From NCBI GenBank assembly GCA_007449985.2, contig VIIQ02000010.1, positions 806,001-870,000 on the forward strand: a stretch of DNA of 64,000 nucleotides, in the 5' to 3' direction. This document shows, piece after piece, positions 24,055-34,223 of this stretch. The stretch comes from Desmodesmus armatus. Its lineage: Eukaryota; Chlorophyta; Chlorophyceae; Sphaeropleales; Scenedesmaceae. Made by a program: the position numbers and the translations under genes. The first letter of the stretch is position 1. Every line of letters begins with the position of its first letter. Under the pieces are notes generated by a model. It searched no databases. It saw nothing but the letters and a program-made list of their open reading frames with translations, and was not told where the DNA came from.

Positions 24055-25402
24055 GGCCAGCCAAGTCAACAGCAAGCAAGAAAGCGTGCAGCCATACAGT
24101 GATGTGACAAGGTGGCTGCAGGGTACAGGATCCTGTACGACGTAGGCATGGAAAGGACAAAGGCGGCACGCAGCTGCAAGGGGGCGCAGGATATGTCCAT
24201 GCCGTGAGGCTACTGCAACCTCTGCTAGGATGTTGACCAACAAGGGCCAGTGCAGTCAGCTGCCTTTTTTACCGAGCCTGTGGGCTCCAGGTAGCGTCCC
24301 ATGTACCCCTGTGCGGCACAGGTACCACGTGACGTCCACTGACGCCCGCCCGCTCGCCCGCCCGCCCACCCACTCACCCATCTCCGCCTCCCCAACCCCA
24401 CCCTCCACCCACCCAAGCACCCACCCACAATGCAATGGCTACTAGTAGTACTGCTGAGCTGCTGAGCAGTTGCTGTAGTGCGTCAGTCACCTGTGTGGTC
24501 CATCTCCTGGTTGAGCAGCAGCAGCCTGACATCCTGCCTGTCACCATCATGAACAATGCACTTGGTCTTGGGAAGGTCAAACGTGAACCTGCAGCAGCAG
24601 CAGCAGCAGCAGCAGGGCGAGGTATATCTCCACTGCTAATGACAGCTGCTGGGGTGAGTGCAGTGTTGAGTCTTTGCTACTCAGACGACCCTGACGGCTT
24701 CGAAATGCGACACAGTCAGCAGTGACAGGGTGGCTTGTTGCTGTGCATGCTGATTGGCTGTGGGTTGTGACATATAAGTAACACATGCAATAGGCTGGAC
24801 AAGCTTGGGCTGAACAGCCTGCTTGCTGCAGTGCTGCCAAATAGCTGCCTGCATGTGCCGCCTTTCCAGTGCAACTGCTGGGCTGCGTGCAGCTGAATGT
24901 TGGCTTGCTGCCCTGCCTAGCCTTGTCTGCTGCTACCTGAGGGCTGCTGTTGGCCCGGGGGGGGGGGGGGGGCTGTTGCATTGCTGTTGCATTGCACTGT
25001 GGATGGTATTCAATGACCGCTGAGCCCTTCGTTGCAGTGTTATTCAGTCGTGCAAGCCCATGCACACCCTGCCAGTGCTGTCACCATTATAACAACAGCT
25101 GCTGCAGCAACTGCTGCTTACTGCCTGTTGGCAGCCGCTGCCTACTGCTGGCAGCAGCACAACACGGGCTGAGGTGGTGTGGGTTGCAACCTGACCACAA
25201 GACTTAGGGGACTGAGGTTCTGATTTTCATAAGCGGCTGGGAATCAAGCTTAATGTTCTGCGTTGCTGTTGTTGCTGCCAATAACTCACCCCCGCAGCTG
25301 CCTCATGAGCTGTTGGCATTTCTGTGTGGGCACCCTGACAGCAGGGACCCGTATGACCTGGTCAAAGGCTGAGCGGTCCAGCGTTGGCTGCTGATTAGCC
25401 AT
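19826..25402 (-). CDS. TRM5: tRNA (guanine37-N1)-methyltransferase, TRM5 family
   Basis: TRM5 transfers methyl from S-adenosylmethionine to N1 of G37 in tRNA, 3' of the anticodon, which prevents frameshifting. Exon 1 (25402-25290) encodes [20 protein letters not shown] and joins in phase to 24588-24491 ([16 protein letters not shown]). Later exons give [15 protein letters not shown], then (about 23406-23250) [20 protein letters not shown] and [29 protein letters not shown] (about 22570-22450), [11 protein letters not shown] (about 21670) and the SAM-binding core [18 protein letters not shown] (about 21610-21545). After these come [18 protein letters not shown], the NLP motif [15 protein letters not shown] (about 20530) and a C-terminal exon ending LTKKPKV. 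Anomalies: one base seems missing at about 21636, introns hold decayed copies of at least three exons, and TGTAA overlaps the stop codon. An Ala/Gln-coding stretch before the NLP exon is either intron or insertion. No organelle-targeting leader is evident on this start. Confidence 0.92.
21137..21834 (-). repeat. Decayed copies of two TRM5 core exons
   Basis: The exon encoding [16 protein letters not shown] (21533-21600) has a partial copy at about 21384-21437, sharing cccctgagcccagc and the gcaccgcaagggtcc region. A shorter trace lies at about 21145-21175 (ggcactgggaagggcccaatgcctgccatg-like). The VYWNS segment at 21652-21676 has a copy at about 21810-21834 that keeps the CGCAG acceptor. Extra copies lie in the flanking introns and are frame-broken. 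Confidence 0.75.
21851..21936. repeat. GTAACTCAGCC / G-run tandem repeat
   Basis: GTAACTCAGCC occurs three times at about 30-40 bp spacing. The first two are each followed by a run of 12 or more G and then TCCCACC. It lies in a TRM5 intron. On the plus strand the G-runs could form G-quadruplexes. Confidence 0.7.
22094..22206. repeat. 48-bp inverted repeat (hairpin) in a TRM5 intron
   Basis: Arms at 22094-22141 and 22159-22206 are complementary at about 44 of 48 positions and are separated by a 17-nt loop. The left arm starts tgtgtgtcaacctgtgaccc. If transcribed within the TRM5 pre-mRNA it would form a long near-perfect stem. Weaker complementarity seems to continue outside the arms. It could be a small-RNA precursor or a folded remnant of a transposon. 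Confidence 0.8.
22947..23333 (-). repeat. Duplicated TRM5 exon ([16 protein letters not shown])
   Basis: The segment 23249-23333, part of the working exon, is repeated at 22947-23031 with only a few base changes. The copy keeps the full [20 protein letters not shown] reading frame and the AAG|GTGTGTGG donor, but lacks the upstream half of the exon ([18 protein letters not shown]). A matching flank (ggatggttcatgcattggctggatgcac-like) recurs at about 22608 and 23207. Confidence 0.9.
24009..24052. repeat. (CAG)n microsatellite in a TRM5 intron
   Basis: About 14 CAG units lie next to the exon that encodes [15 protein letters not shown]. Confidence 0.8.
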
Positions 25403-25561
25403 GACGGACAACGTCCGCCTGCCAAGGAGCATGCACCGACGGATGCTGTTGTTGGTTACTGGGGCAGTAGCAGCAGCAGCTGTCAGGAGGGCAGCAACTC
25501 TGTGGTGATGCTGGAAGAGCCTGGCATCACAGTGTCCAGTGAATTAACAATCGATCTGTAA

Positions 25562-25842
25562 GGGGTCCACCGCAAACCTAAGACCCCGGGGGGGGGTGAC
25601 GCCAAAATTTCGAAAACCCCTCCCCCCCTCTCAGATTTAGGCTCTTCGGACGAAAACACCCACCCCCCCTCTCCGTTTTAGGCTGATCATTGGTACTGCT
25701 GTCTCCCTTGCTGGCGAGCTGCTGGACCCCTCCCCCCCCCCCCCCCCTTCCGTTTTAGGCTGTTTTCGCAACTTGACCCTCCCCCCCTATCCCGTTTAGG
25801 CTTGGCGTCACCCCCCGGGGTCTTAGGTTTGCGGTGGACCCC
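25562..25842. mobile_element. 281-bp MITE with ~42-bp terminal inverted repeats and TAA target duplication
   Basis: The ends are inverted copies: GGGGTCCACCGCAAACCTAA begins the left end and its exact complement ends the right. The match continues through GACCCC, a G-run of different length and TGACGCCAA. TAA flanks both sides (25559-25561 and 25843-25845). A 3-bp TAA duplication and GG-starting ends fit the PIF/Harbinger superfamily. The interior has no coding capacity. It contains four diverged subrepeats (near 25618-25643, 25662-25684, 25727-25761, 25777-25802), each a C-run followed by a TTTAGGC-type motif. The element lies between the TRM5 start and the XRCC4 start. Confidence 0.85.
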
Positions 25843-26082
25843 TAAGATTGAATCGCCAAGTTGAACGCTAGCGGTCGTCCAAAGTTAGGTAATCTGGCAG
25901 TTGCGCAGGCAGTTGCAAACACGAAGGAGAGAGGCAGACGGGCGCGATAGGATGCCGACTCAAACTAGTGTGGTTGTTACGTTCAAGGTGCTCGCGTTGC
26001 GCTTGATCCCAGCTAGAGTGTGAAGGTGGTGACGTCAACCTGATCTCATGCACAACAGGCCAGGCTGTGCCTTGCAAAACTT

Positions 26083-29000
26083 ATGACTGGTTCTGACGGC
26101 AGTCTCACTTCTTGCAAAAAGCTACAAGCAGAGTCAGAGGCAGGGGTGCAGCAGCAGTTCTATGCCCTGGTGGTCACAAATGCTCAGCAGCAGACGTTTG
26201 ACCTGGCAGTGACCGATGGCGAGCATGCTTGGAGAGGCACAGGCAAGCACACATAAGCTCAGGTTTCAGGTTTCTGTACATCATGTCAAGCAGATGCCCG
26301 TAGTACATGCCCTTCATAGTCACCTACCTCACGAATTGTGTTGTGTTACATGCGTAGAAATGTCATTTGAGGAGAGTTGTTCGCGGCAAAATCAGTGTCC
26401 TATGTTCACCTCGCCCCCCCCCTGGGCTTCTCACACCTGACTTCACCTTACCATAACCCCCTCCACCTCCCCCCCCCACCACCACCACCACCATGCCAGG
26501 CCTGCGTGTGTCCCGCCCTCCCGGCTTCAGTGCTGATGAGGCCTGGCAGCGGGCCCTGGAGTTGCTGCTGGATGTGCAGCAGGCAGCAAAGCCAGCAGCA
26601 CTCAAGGCACAACAGCTGACATCCGGTGAGCTGCAGGTGGGAGGGGGGGGGGCCAGGGGGAGGGAGGAGGGGAAAGGGGGGTTGTTTGTCTGGGGAGACA
26701 GCGGGGGAGGGGTTGTTTATTTGGGGAGACCTCAGCAGCAGTGAGACAGCAGAATAGCAACCTACAGTAATCGACCATAATAGCTCAGCCCATGCGAGCA
26801 ATCATGGCATTTGTCCGAATCCACTAGGGCACGTGTCACAGGCAGTAGGCATCTGCAGCAAGGAAGGGTCAGACAGTTCAACCTGCAGCTCTCAAGGTTG
26901 CAAGGGGTAGGCCTTGCTAGTGCCAAAAGTGCAGAAAGCTTTCGGTGTCGCTACCATCTCTCACTGAGCGGCACATAGGTCGATGTGCAGATGCTGTGTG
27001 CAAGTGCGGACGCATGTGTCCGAGACACTGGCAACGTGTGCTGCCGTCAATGCGCCTTGATGTGGCGCGTCATGCTGTGCTGTGATGTGCCCTTGCAGTT
27101 CACGTGGTCTTGGGCACGTGAAGTTGGGGCCGGCAGGCACCTCATGAAGCTGCCTGACCCAGCAGCAGCAGCAGCAGCAGCAGCAGGAGTGCTGGCTGTG
27201 CAGCAGCAGCAGCAGCAGCAGCAGGCTGCTGGTGTGTTGCTGCAGCAGCAGCCCCCTCACAGCACCATAACCCAGATACTGGACACGCTGGTCACTTCTT
27301 ATGGCAGAATGCAGGTAGGGGTGTGTCTCGGGGGGGGGGGTAGGGGGGGGGGGGTATGTGTGTATGTGTGTTTGTGTGTGTGTGGGGGGGGGGGGGTAAG
27401 GCGGCAGGTGGGCACACACGCGGGGGGGGGGGGGAGAGGGGGGTGCACCACATCTCTCTTTGAGCGGCTTGGCTATAGGCTGTCAGCCGCAGCTTGCTGT
27501 CGTGTAGGTTGATGGCAATGCAAGTGGTGAAAGAGGGGGCAGGGTGAATAAACAGGCAGGGGTTGCTGAACACCAGGGGGGGGGGGGGAGTGACTTGTTG
27601 AAGGAAGTGACTGTGAGTGTGTGTTGATGAGTGACCGATCCTTTGAGTGATTGAGTGCATGAAGCTGGGAGGTGTAGGGTTGAGTGAGGCAGGAAGAAGA
27701 CAGACAGGAAGGCTCACAGGTAGGCAGGCGGGGCAAAGGGAAGGGCACCCATCCCTCCCCCCCTTTGCGCTGTCACCGTCCCTCCCCCCCCCCTCCACCC
27801 TCCCCCCAGGCCTCCCTTGCTGCGTCATCGTCAGCCCAGTCCAGCCTGTCATCCTCCCTTGATGTACTGCGGGGCCAGCTGGACAGCCAGGCAGCAGCAC
27901 ACAAGGAGCGGGAGAGGGAGCTATATCTCAAGGTGAATGCCAGTGACGGACAGATTTCTTGCTGCTGCTGATCTTGATGGTATTTGTAGTTTCCCTGATA
28001 GCTTCAGCACTGCTGCTGCCTTTGTCTGTGGTGGTACGCTCTTGCAATGCACAGTAGAAGTCATAAACAGGCACTGCAACCCTCACATTAATACCCATGC
28101 ATGTCTCTACAACTCAGCCCCATGTTGGGCCACATTCCTAATGCCTGCGCGCCGCCATGGTGACAAACTCAGTGTCTGGTTCTGGACCTCTAACCATGTG
28201 TTGCGACACCCCCCAAATACCATACCCCCCCCCCTGCTGCAGTTTACGATGCTGTTGAACCAGAAGACCCGTCAGCTGCAGAAGGAGCATGAGTTGGTGA
28301 AGCAGCTGGCGGCAGAGCTGGACAGAATCAAGGTGAGACCAGCTGCAACAGACAAGACAGGGGGAACGTGCCTGTGTGTTTTGGTGGTGGTGGTGGGGGG
28401 GGGGGGGGTGCGTGTGAAGCATCTCAAGGTGACGTGCAGTGGCACAGACAAGGATGCAGTGTACGAGCGTGGGGTGTTGAGGTGCGCTACCACCACGTGC
28501 TGCACCTGAGCATGTTGACATGTTGACTGCATCTGGACATGTGCAGGGTCCAAATGTGGGCTGACATAGACCAGGCAGCTTCAATGCAGGCACAGCAACA
28601 ATTGTGCAACACAGTGCACTTGGTCCTGCTGTGTGTCTCCCACACTCCTTTCCCTCCCTGTGCGCCTTCCCACAGGGTGTGCGTCGAGGTGTTGTGTGTT
28701 TAGATCTGGCGCTCATCAACCTTTCCTCGTTGGGTGGGGTAGCACAGCCATGTTGTCACCTGGGGGCTGTTGGGGGCTGTTGAATGCCTGTGCGTGTCAT
28801 GGCGCCCTCCTATCACTGCACATATTCATGGTACCTGTCACCTTGATTAGTTTTGTGATGTGTCATCCTCCACTCCTCCCCTCCCCCCCCCCCCCCAAAA
28901 AACACACAGGGTGAGGCTGAAGCTGACTCCGACGATGATGACAGGGAGCATCATGATTTACCAGCTTACACTGCACAATTGTATCTGATGCCTTGATTTG

Positions 29001-29422
29001 TTTTGTGATGTGCCATCCTCCACCTCTCTCCTCGCACCCCCCCCCCCCCCCAGGGTGAGGCTGACTCAGATGATGATGACAGGGAGCATCACGAGCCAGA
29101 TTACACAGCAGATGCTGCTGCTGCTGCTGCTGCTGGTGGTGTGGACGCCGACACAGAGCCAGGCTCTGACGACGCCCCACCTGCTGCTGCAGCTGCTGGC
29201 CGCCAGATGCAGTCACCAGCTGCTGCTGCTGGTGGTGGTGTTGGCAGTTTGACGATCCCAGACTCAGAGGATCCAGCTGCAGGCACAGCAGCTGCTCTGT
29301 TTGGTGGTGGCGGTGGTGGGGGAGGGGGTGGTGTTGAGGGCGTTGATTTGGAAGCAGGTACCCAGTTGCTGCCGGAGGAATTGTTTGATGCAGTGGTGCA
29401 GAATGCACGCAAGCAACAGTGA
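26083..29422 (+). CDS. XRCC4: XRCC4-like DNA ligase IV accessory factor
   Basis: XRCC4 is the scaffold of DNA ligase IV in non-homologous end joining. Six phase-compatible exons give about 364 residues: 26083-26242, 26500-26636, 27099-27314, 27810-27932, 28243-28332 and 29054-29422. The N-terminal head has FYALVVTNAQQQTFDLAVTD followed by GEHAWRG, matching the xLTDGxxxW signature of the XRCC4 head, then FTWSWAREVGAGRHLMKL. The coiled-coil stalk includes FTMLLNQKTRQLQKEHELVK, resembling the ligase-binding helix (LNxKKxKIRxL). The tail is acidic and Gly/Ala-rich. A poly-Ala/Gln stretch interrupts the head-to-stalk junction. Intron 1 appears to use a GC donor (CAG|GCAAGC), and exon phases on both sides support it. 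An extra copy of the last exon's start lies at 28910. SAS-6 or XLF are weaker alternatives, because the stalk helix fits XRCC4 best. Confidence 0.78.
28843..29095 (+). repeat. Tandem duplication of XRCC4 last-exon start with its acceptor
   Basis: The block about 28849-28960 is repeated about 144 bp later. It comprises gattagttttgtgatgtg, a C-run, CAG, then ggtgaggctgaagctgactc and a GAT-rich segment. The first copy has an intact CACACAG acceptor before 28910 and is open in the correct phase for 28 codons (GEAEADSDDDDREHHDLPAY...) until TGA at 28994-28996. Confidence 0.85.
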
Positions 29423-30330
29423 CAGAATTTACCACTGGTGACCCAATGGCACTGCGGCACGCTCAGGATGTTAGGTGGGGCCCAATCAGGTGGGCCCAAT
29501 CAGAGGGCTGGCCGTAGCAGCGCCAGTCTGATAGCAGCACACTGACAATGGTCACGGGGTCGGCAGCGACGAGCAGGAGTGCTGCTGTAGTGCTGATCAA
29601 TGGGTGAACTGATAAGTATCACTTACAAAGCTGTGGAGATGCATCTACATATCTGTCAATGTGTGTCTTGTTGCTGGCATGGCAGCAGTCCTATGCTGGT
29701 GTTCTGCTTGTTTTCCCGAGGCTGCATCTTGTTCATGCCACGGCAGCCGTGAGGGAGCAATGCTCTGGGGGACCGCGAGCCCTCTTTTACAGGTTCTACC
29801 TGGGTGGTGTCGCATCGGCACCTGGCCAAATTGTTTCTGTTGCGCATTGCGTATGCCGCACGCAACCTGCCTGGGCCTTGGACACTACCATATGCCTAGC
29901 CTGGTTGCCTGAGGCTCAATTGTCCGGGTTTGTTTGCGCACATGTGCCAGAATTGCCACGTCCATGTTTATATTGGACCTTTGTGCGTCTATGCAAAAGG
30001 CTGGCCGTGGGGAAGTGTCCATGAAGGCTGTTGCGGCGACTTGCTGGTGGATGGCCTCTGGCCAGGCTGTCACAGTACACTTTCATGCTGTATATCATGG
30101 CATGGATTCAGACCAGCTGTTGCATGTCAAACATATATGCTGCGACGTCAGGTCGACAGCACGAATAGCGCTCCGGCCCCTGAACTAGCCCTCACAAACA
30201 TGTTCAATATACGCATCCATCGAATTCTCTGTTTCGAGTGCGTGAACAGTACCCCTCTGTGAGTCTGCGCGGCTATCTGCAAACACGCGGATTGCCAACC
30301 CGCTGTCGAGCAGCACCAGCGTCAACCGAC
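29423..30330. other. Intergenic / possible 5' UTR
   Basis: I see no recognisable gene. A short direct repeat containing gggcccaatcag occurs twice near 29476-29502. The reading frame of the next gene stays open upstream to about 30238, but without an ATG I would prefer to 30331. Confidence 0.45.
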
Positions 30331-30807
30331 ATGCAGCGTGCGTGCAACTCGTGTGGCGTACTCAAGTACAAAGACGCCTATAGCAAGAAGCAGCTCTCAA
30401 AGGGCGCGGCACTGCGCCGCTGCAAGGACTGCGTGGGGGGCAGCAGCTGCACAGGCGCTGCAGGCAGCTCCAGTGCCAGTGAAAAGAGCAGGGCGAGCAA
30501 GCCCAAGCGCAGCAACGCTGCCAAGGCTGCCACAAACACAGACAAGGGGCCTAGGGTGCGTGTTAAGGATGTGCAGAAGCACTATGGGCACCTATGCGAG
30601 ATCCCCCTGAGGGCATACATGGATGCCGGAGTGGCTTTCTCACGGAAAGACCTTGTGAGCGAGGAAGATGTGCAGGCAGCCAGCGATGCTTGGGACGCAC
30701 GCAGCATTGCTTATGACATTGACACACAGTGGGGTGCGATGCCTCAGGGAGGTGCCTACAAGGACAGCAACCACTACTGGGGGCCCGGCATCTATGACTT
30801 TTACTGA
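30331..30807 (+). CDS. Stc1-domain-like zinc-motif protein
   Basis: An apparently intron-free gene of about 158 residues, unlike its neighbours. It begins MQRACNSCGVLKYKDAYSKK and continues QLSKGAALRRCKDCV. The C-x2-C...YS..QL......RRC..C arrangement matches the Stc1 domain, a treble-clef-like zinc fold. In fission yeast Stc1 links Argonaute/RNAi to the H3K9 methyltransferase complex. Most eukaryotic proteins with this domain are uncharacterised. A Ser/Ala/Lys-rich linker follows. The C-terminal part reads VKDVQKHYGHLCEIPLRAYM, then SEEDVQAASDAWDARSIAYD, and ends HYWGPGIYDFY. I do not recognise that part as a known domain. The 30331 start is chosen because it puts the zinc motif at the N-terminus. 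The function is not inferable beyond a likely zinc-dependent protein or RNA contact. Confidence 0.7.
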   Translation: MQRACNSCGVLKYKDAYSKKQLSKGAALRRCKDCVGGSSCTGAAGSSSASEKSRASKPKRSNAAKAATNTDKGPRVRVKDVQKHYGHLCEIPLRAYMDAGVAFSRKDLVSEEDVQAASDAWDARSIAYDIDTQWGAMPQGGAYKDSNHYWGPGIYDFY

Positions 30808-31375
30808 TCAGACGTTCCTCATCAGTGCCTGTCTACTGCTGATCGGCATCTTTGGCCAACAAGCTGGGAAGCCATGTGGCTGGCAGTTGCAACTGATGCT
30901 ACAGCACATGTCTCATGTGTACATTGCTGTTCTTGGTTTAAAATTGGCTGTTTGGCCAGTTCCAATCTGATGCGTCCGACGCAGCACTGGCAGTTGTCAC
31001 ACTGCTGGATGGCATGACCCAAGGCATGTTCCGTGTGCACAACTGCATGTGCATGCTCAAGATGTTTATGATATTGTTCATGATGTACAGCTGTATTTGC
31101 CAGCAGGCGCCCCTACGGACGGTGTATCTACAGCTGTTGCATGCTGCACAAATTCGTACGCAAACCCTGTGCTCCACCTTATGTCATGCTCGGAGCGGCT
31201 TCCTCAGCTTTCAGGTTTTCCAAGTAACACTTGCTTGCAACAAAGTTGACAGGAGACAATTCTGAGGGTTGGAAGCTTGTCTGCTTACACAACAAATGGC
31301 CATAAACCAACAAGTTGGGACCATGGCTGCAGTGCTGACGTCTCTGGTTTTGTGAGGCTGCATCACTTCAAAGAT
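30808..31375. other. Intergenic, no gene supported
   Basis: This is the 3' side of the Stc1-like gene facing the PLAC8 gene's duplicated 3' end. I see no exon. Confidence 0.45.
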
Positions 31376-32037
31376 GTTTGTTCACACCCTTTCAGGTCGA
31401 CAACGTGCAGGTGCATCACAGTGCGCATCACCAATGCAAGGGCCAGTGCGCACACAAGCTTCTGCACGATCGCCCGCTCTTTCTCTCAGCTGCGACACTG
31501 TCCAACCGGCGGTGGGCCACCGCACCACCAGCACGCAAAACGCGCCCCACAACAGGCGTTTGTTCTTGCGCTGAGGGAGCATGCATGCGTAGGCCCCCTA
31601 CACCATGGTAGCGACAGGTGCGCCCTCAACCCAGGTCATGCCCCCCTTGATCATCGGCGCCTTAGTCAGCAGGGGCTCATACTCCTCAGGTGGCACCTCA
31701 GGGAGTTTGTTCACACCTTTTTTTCCAGGTTCACAACATGCAGGTGCATCACAATGCGCATCTCCAGGCCAAAGCACGTGTGCACACAACCTTCCCCGCA
31801 TCCATCCTTACGCTCTGCTGTAACAATCAACGCACCTCCAGCACGCAAAATTTGCCCCATAACCAGGTGATCTTCCCTGGCTCTTGGAGAGCGTGCATGC
31901 CCAGGCGCCTACACCATCGTGGCAACAGGTGCCACCCGGGTCATACTGCCGCTGAGGGCTGGTGCCTTAGTCAGCAAAGGCTCATACCCCTCAGGTGGCA
32001 CCTCAGGGAGTCTGTTGGCAGCCTTGAGGTGCCACAC
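31376..32037 (-). repeat. Tandem duplication (~332 bp) of the PLAC8 last exon and 3' flank
   Basis: Unit A (about 31376-31707) and unit B (about 31708-32037) share blocks in order: tttgttcacacc, caggtgcatcaca[ag]tgcgcatc, ccagcacgcaaaa, and the complement of a C-terminal coding block. Unit B holds the working end (LPEVPPEGYEPLLTKAP...VAPVATMV, stop at 31909). Unit A holds a second open version (LPEVPPEEYEPLLTKAP...GAPVATMV, stop at about 31598). Confidence 0.8.
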
Positions 32038-33004
32038 AGTGCGCATCTCCTGCGCCAGTCCGCAGGACATACACCAGAAGTGCAAGCAGCAGTCACTACC
32101 AGAGCCTCTGTCAGGGCTCCTGAAGCATGAGATGCAGCAGTCACCACCAGCACCAGTGTCAGCAATACCCAGCAGTTTGCGCAGCTGCGTCCTGCGCCGC
32201 CCACCAACATACACGGCCCAGACGACCCCACAGCTGATGGCGAACCAGAACAGTAGCTTGTCCAAGGTTTCGCTCATGATCCTGCAGGAGAAACTTGGCT
32301 TTACGGGAAGGTCTGTGGGGTCCTGACCAGCAGGGGGGGCGCAGGTGGCAACCTTTGCAAGTTCGAAGAGGAAGCTGACACAGAAGACCAGGCCGAAAAT
32401 GAGGCAGAAACACTTGCACATCTCCCCCCAAAAGGAGGTGCGGAATACCCTGGAGGTAGTCCACCTGGTGGGCAGGAACAGCAGAGGGCAGGGGTGGGGG
32501 AGAATTTGGAGCAGCAACGTTGGTTCAGTGTTGTGCATGGCAGGACGCACAGCGACTGTTGCAGTGCATGTGCCAGATGCAATGCCAAGCAAGGCTTCTG
32601 CAAGCAGCTGCATCAGGATGCTGAAGCAGCATCGTGTGGGGTGCTGTAGACTCTGCCAGGTCGTGATAACTTTACCCAGCAGCATGTATCCATCAGCTTA
32701 CCCGTAAGCCACGCATGGGGCGAAGTGTGCAGTGCAGCAGCTGATGCAGTCAATGGGAGAGCAGGTGCCACAGAAAGCAAGCCAGTGTGAGCGCCACCTG
32801 CAGCAAACCACAGCGCAGCGTTTGTGAGTATCAAAAGTAGACCGACATGTTACAAAACCTCCTGCAGGTAGTTGGCTGACGAGACAGGCAGATAGAGCCA
32901 GGCCCTGAGGGGAGGAAGCTGGCCCAGACTTGCACACACTTATGGCGCTCCTCTTACTTCTGCGGCTTGTCCTCATCACCAAGCTCAAGAGACTTTGAGG
33001 CCAT
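31909..33004 (-). CDS. PLAC8-family cysteine-rich membrane protein
   Basis: PLAC8 proteins are small Cys-rich, membrane-associated proteins. Plant members include cell-size regulators and metal- or Ca2+-related transport factors. Exon 1 (33004-32958) encodes MASKSLELGDEDKPQ and joins in phase to an exon at about 32800-32703 reading WRSHWLAFCGTCSPIDCISC, then CTAHFAPCVAYG. That is the W...L.C....C..C....CPCV.YG start of the domain. A middle region with two hydrophobic stretches (CFCLIFGLVFCVSFLFEL; LLFWFAISCGVVWAVYVGG) follows. The second Cys block is DCCLHFWCMSCGLAQEMRTV, the C..H..C..C...QE motif. The middle is longer than in typical PLAC8 proteins and its intron structure is uncertain. A second copy of the C-terminal exon lies downstream. 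Confidence 0.8.
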
Positions 33005-34223
33005 CCTGTAGATCGTTCTTGTTACAGTTCTGGTGGACGTCGCTGCTCGGTGTGGGCTCTCGCCACATCAATGCACTGCCAGTCTCAGGGAGTGTGCTGA
33101 TCGGGCTTTACGAGGGCGCTGGATTGCTGCATGCTTGCGGAAACGGACGTTGTGCTGCGCTTTGACTGACCAATCTACTGGTCTCACACTATCAGTCCCC
33201 TGTGCATGTCGGAATATGGAAGGTCACTCGCAGGCCTATATCCAAAAACAGTGGAGGGTTTTGCCGTCTCCTGTTACCTTAATTTTACTATAACGTTGCA
33301 AAACTGCTCAAACGGCCGTGCGTAGACTCGGTGCCGCCCCACAAACTGCCTGCTTTTCCAACGTCATGTGGATCTGCCAAACTGATCTGCCAAACAAGAT
33401 CTGTCACCCTTGCTGATGGGCTGGTTCACAGCTTGGACGCATTGAAGAAGGAAAATAGGCGTCACTGACCCTTCTGGGTGGACGTACACATGGAAAGCAA
33501 ATGTTGCAGCTCCAAAAAGTACTTTTACTCAAGGTACTGTACACACTTGGCCCCTTCATCATCTGACTGCCTGCTTGCCCCAGTCAGTCAGGTCAAACTC
33601 ATGCGCACATCCTATCAACTTAGCGGCCGCTGTTTGTGCAGCACGCTGCAGCAGCAGAGACCTCAGTACCATGGCGACTACGTATCACCACACTGCAGCC
33701 ATTTGAGCTGCAGGTTGCCCGCAATGCCAACATGGCCCACGCCGCAAACAGCCCTTATTGCAACATAAGACCAGCAGAAGCTGCACCTTCACAGTGCACA
33801 CAAACCTCTACTTGACTGAAACCTCACACCACTTCACAGGTGTGAGGTCACTCCACCTCATCACACATGCTGGTCACACCTCACACAGCTTCTTGCAGCA
33901 CTGGTGTGGATGGTATCATGCAATGCCCAGTGCCTTAGTCCCCCTGCATTTGATGCCCCGACAGGGTGTGTGTGCATCTGGATGAAGCAGGTTGCACTCC
34001 TGAATATACTGCTACCATGAGACAAGGGGGACTCCTGGCTCCCTTGCAGGGCCAGTTGCCGCCAACTTATCCCAGCAGCATCCCACAAACCTACAAAAAC
34101 CTCAGGAAACCAGGGTCAGCAGCCACCCAACACAGTGACAGGGTGCCGGAAGCTCCGCAACAGTACTCCTACAATCTGACTATTGGATGCAAAACACTCC
34201 TGGGATGCTGACTAGACTCTGGC
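33005..34223. other. Intergenic, no gene supported
   Basis: This separates the PLAC8 start from the 3' end of the GH79 gene on the same strand. I see no conserved coding signal. Confidence 0.5.

Noticed and set aside
25618..25802. Interstitial telomere repeats (TTTTAGGG type)
   Set aside because: The TTTTAGGCT words inside the MITE are separated by long C-runs and lack the GGG of the algal telomere repeat. They are not a tandem telomeric array.
32613..32834. Separate small membrane protein on the minus strand
   Set aside because: This is the wrong frame of the PLAC8 exon that encodes DCISCCTAHFAPCVAYG.
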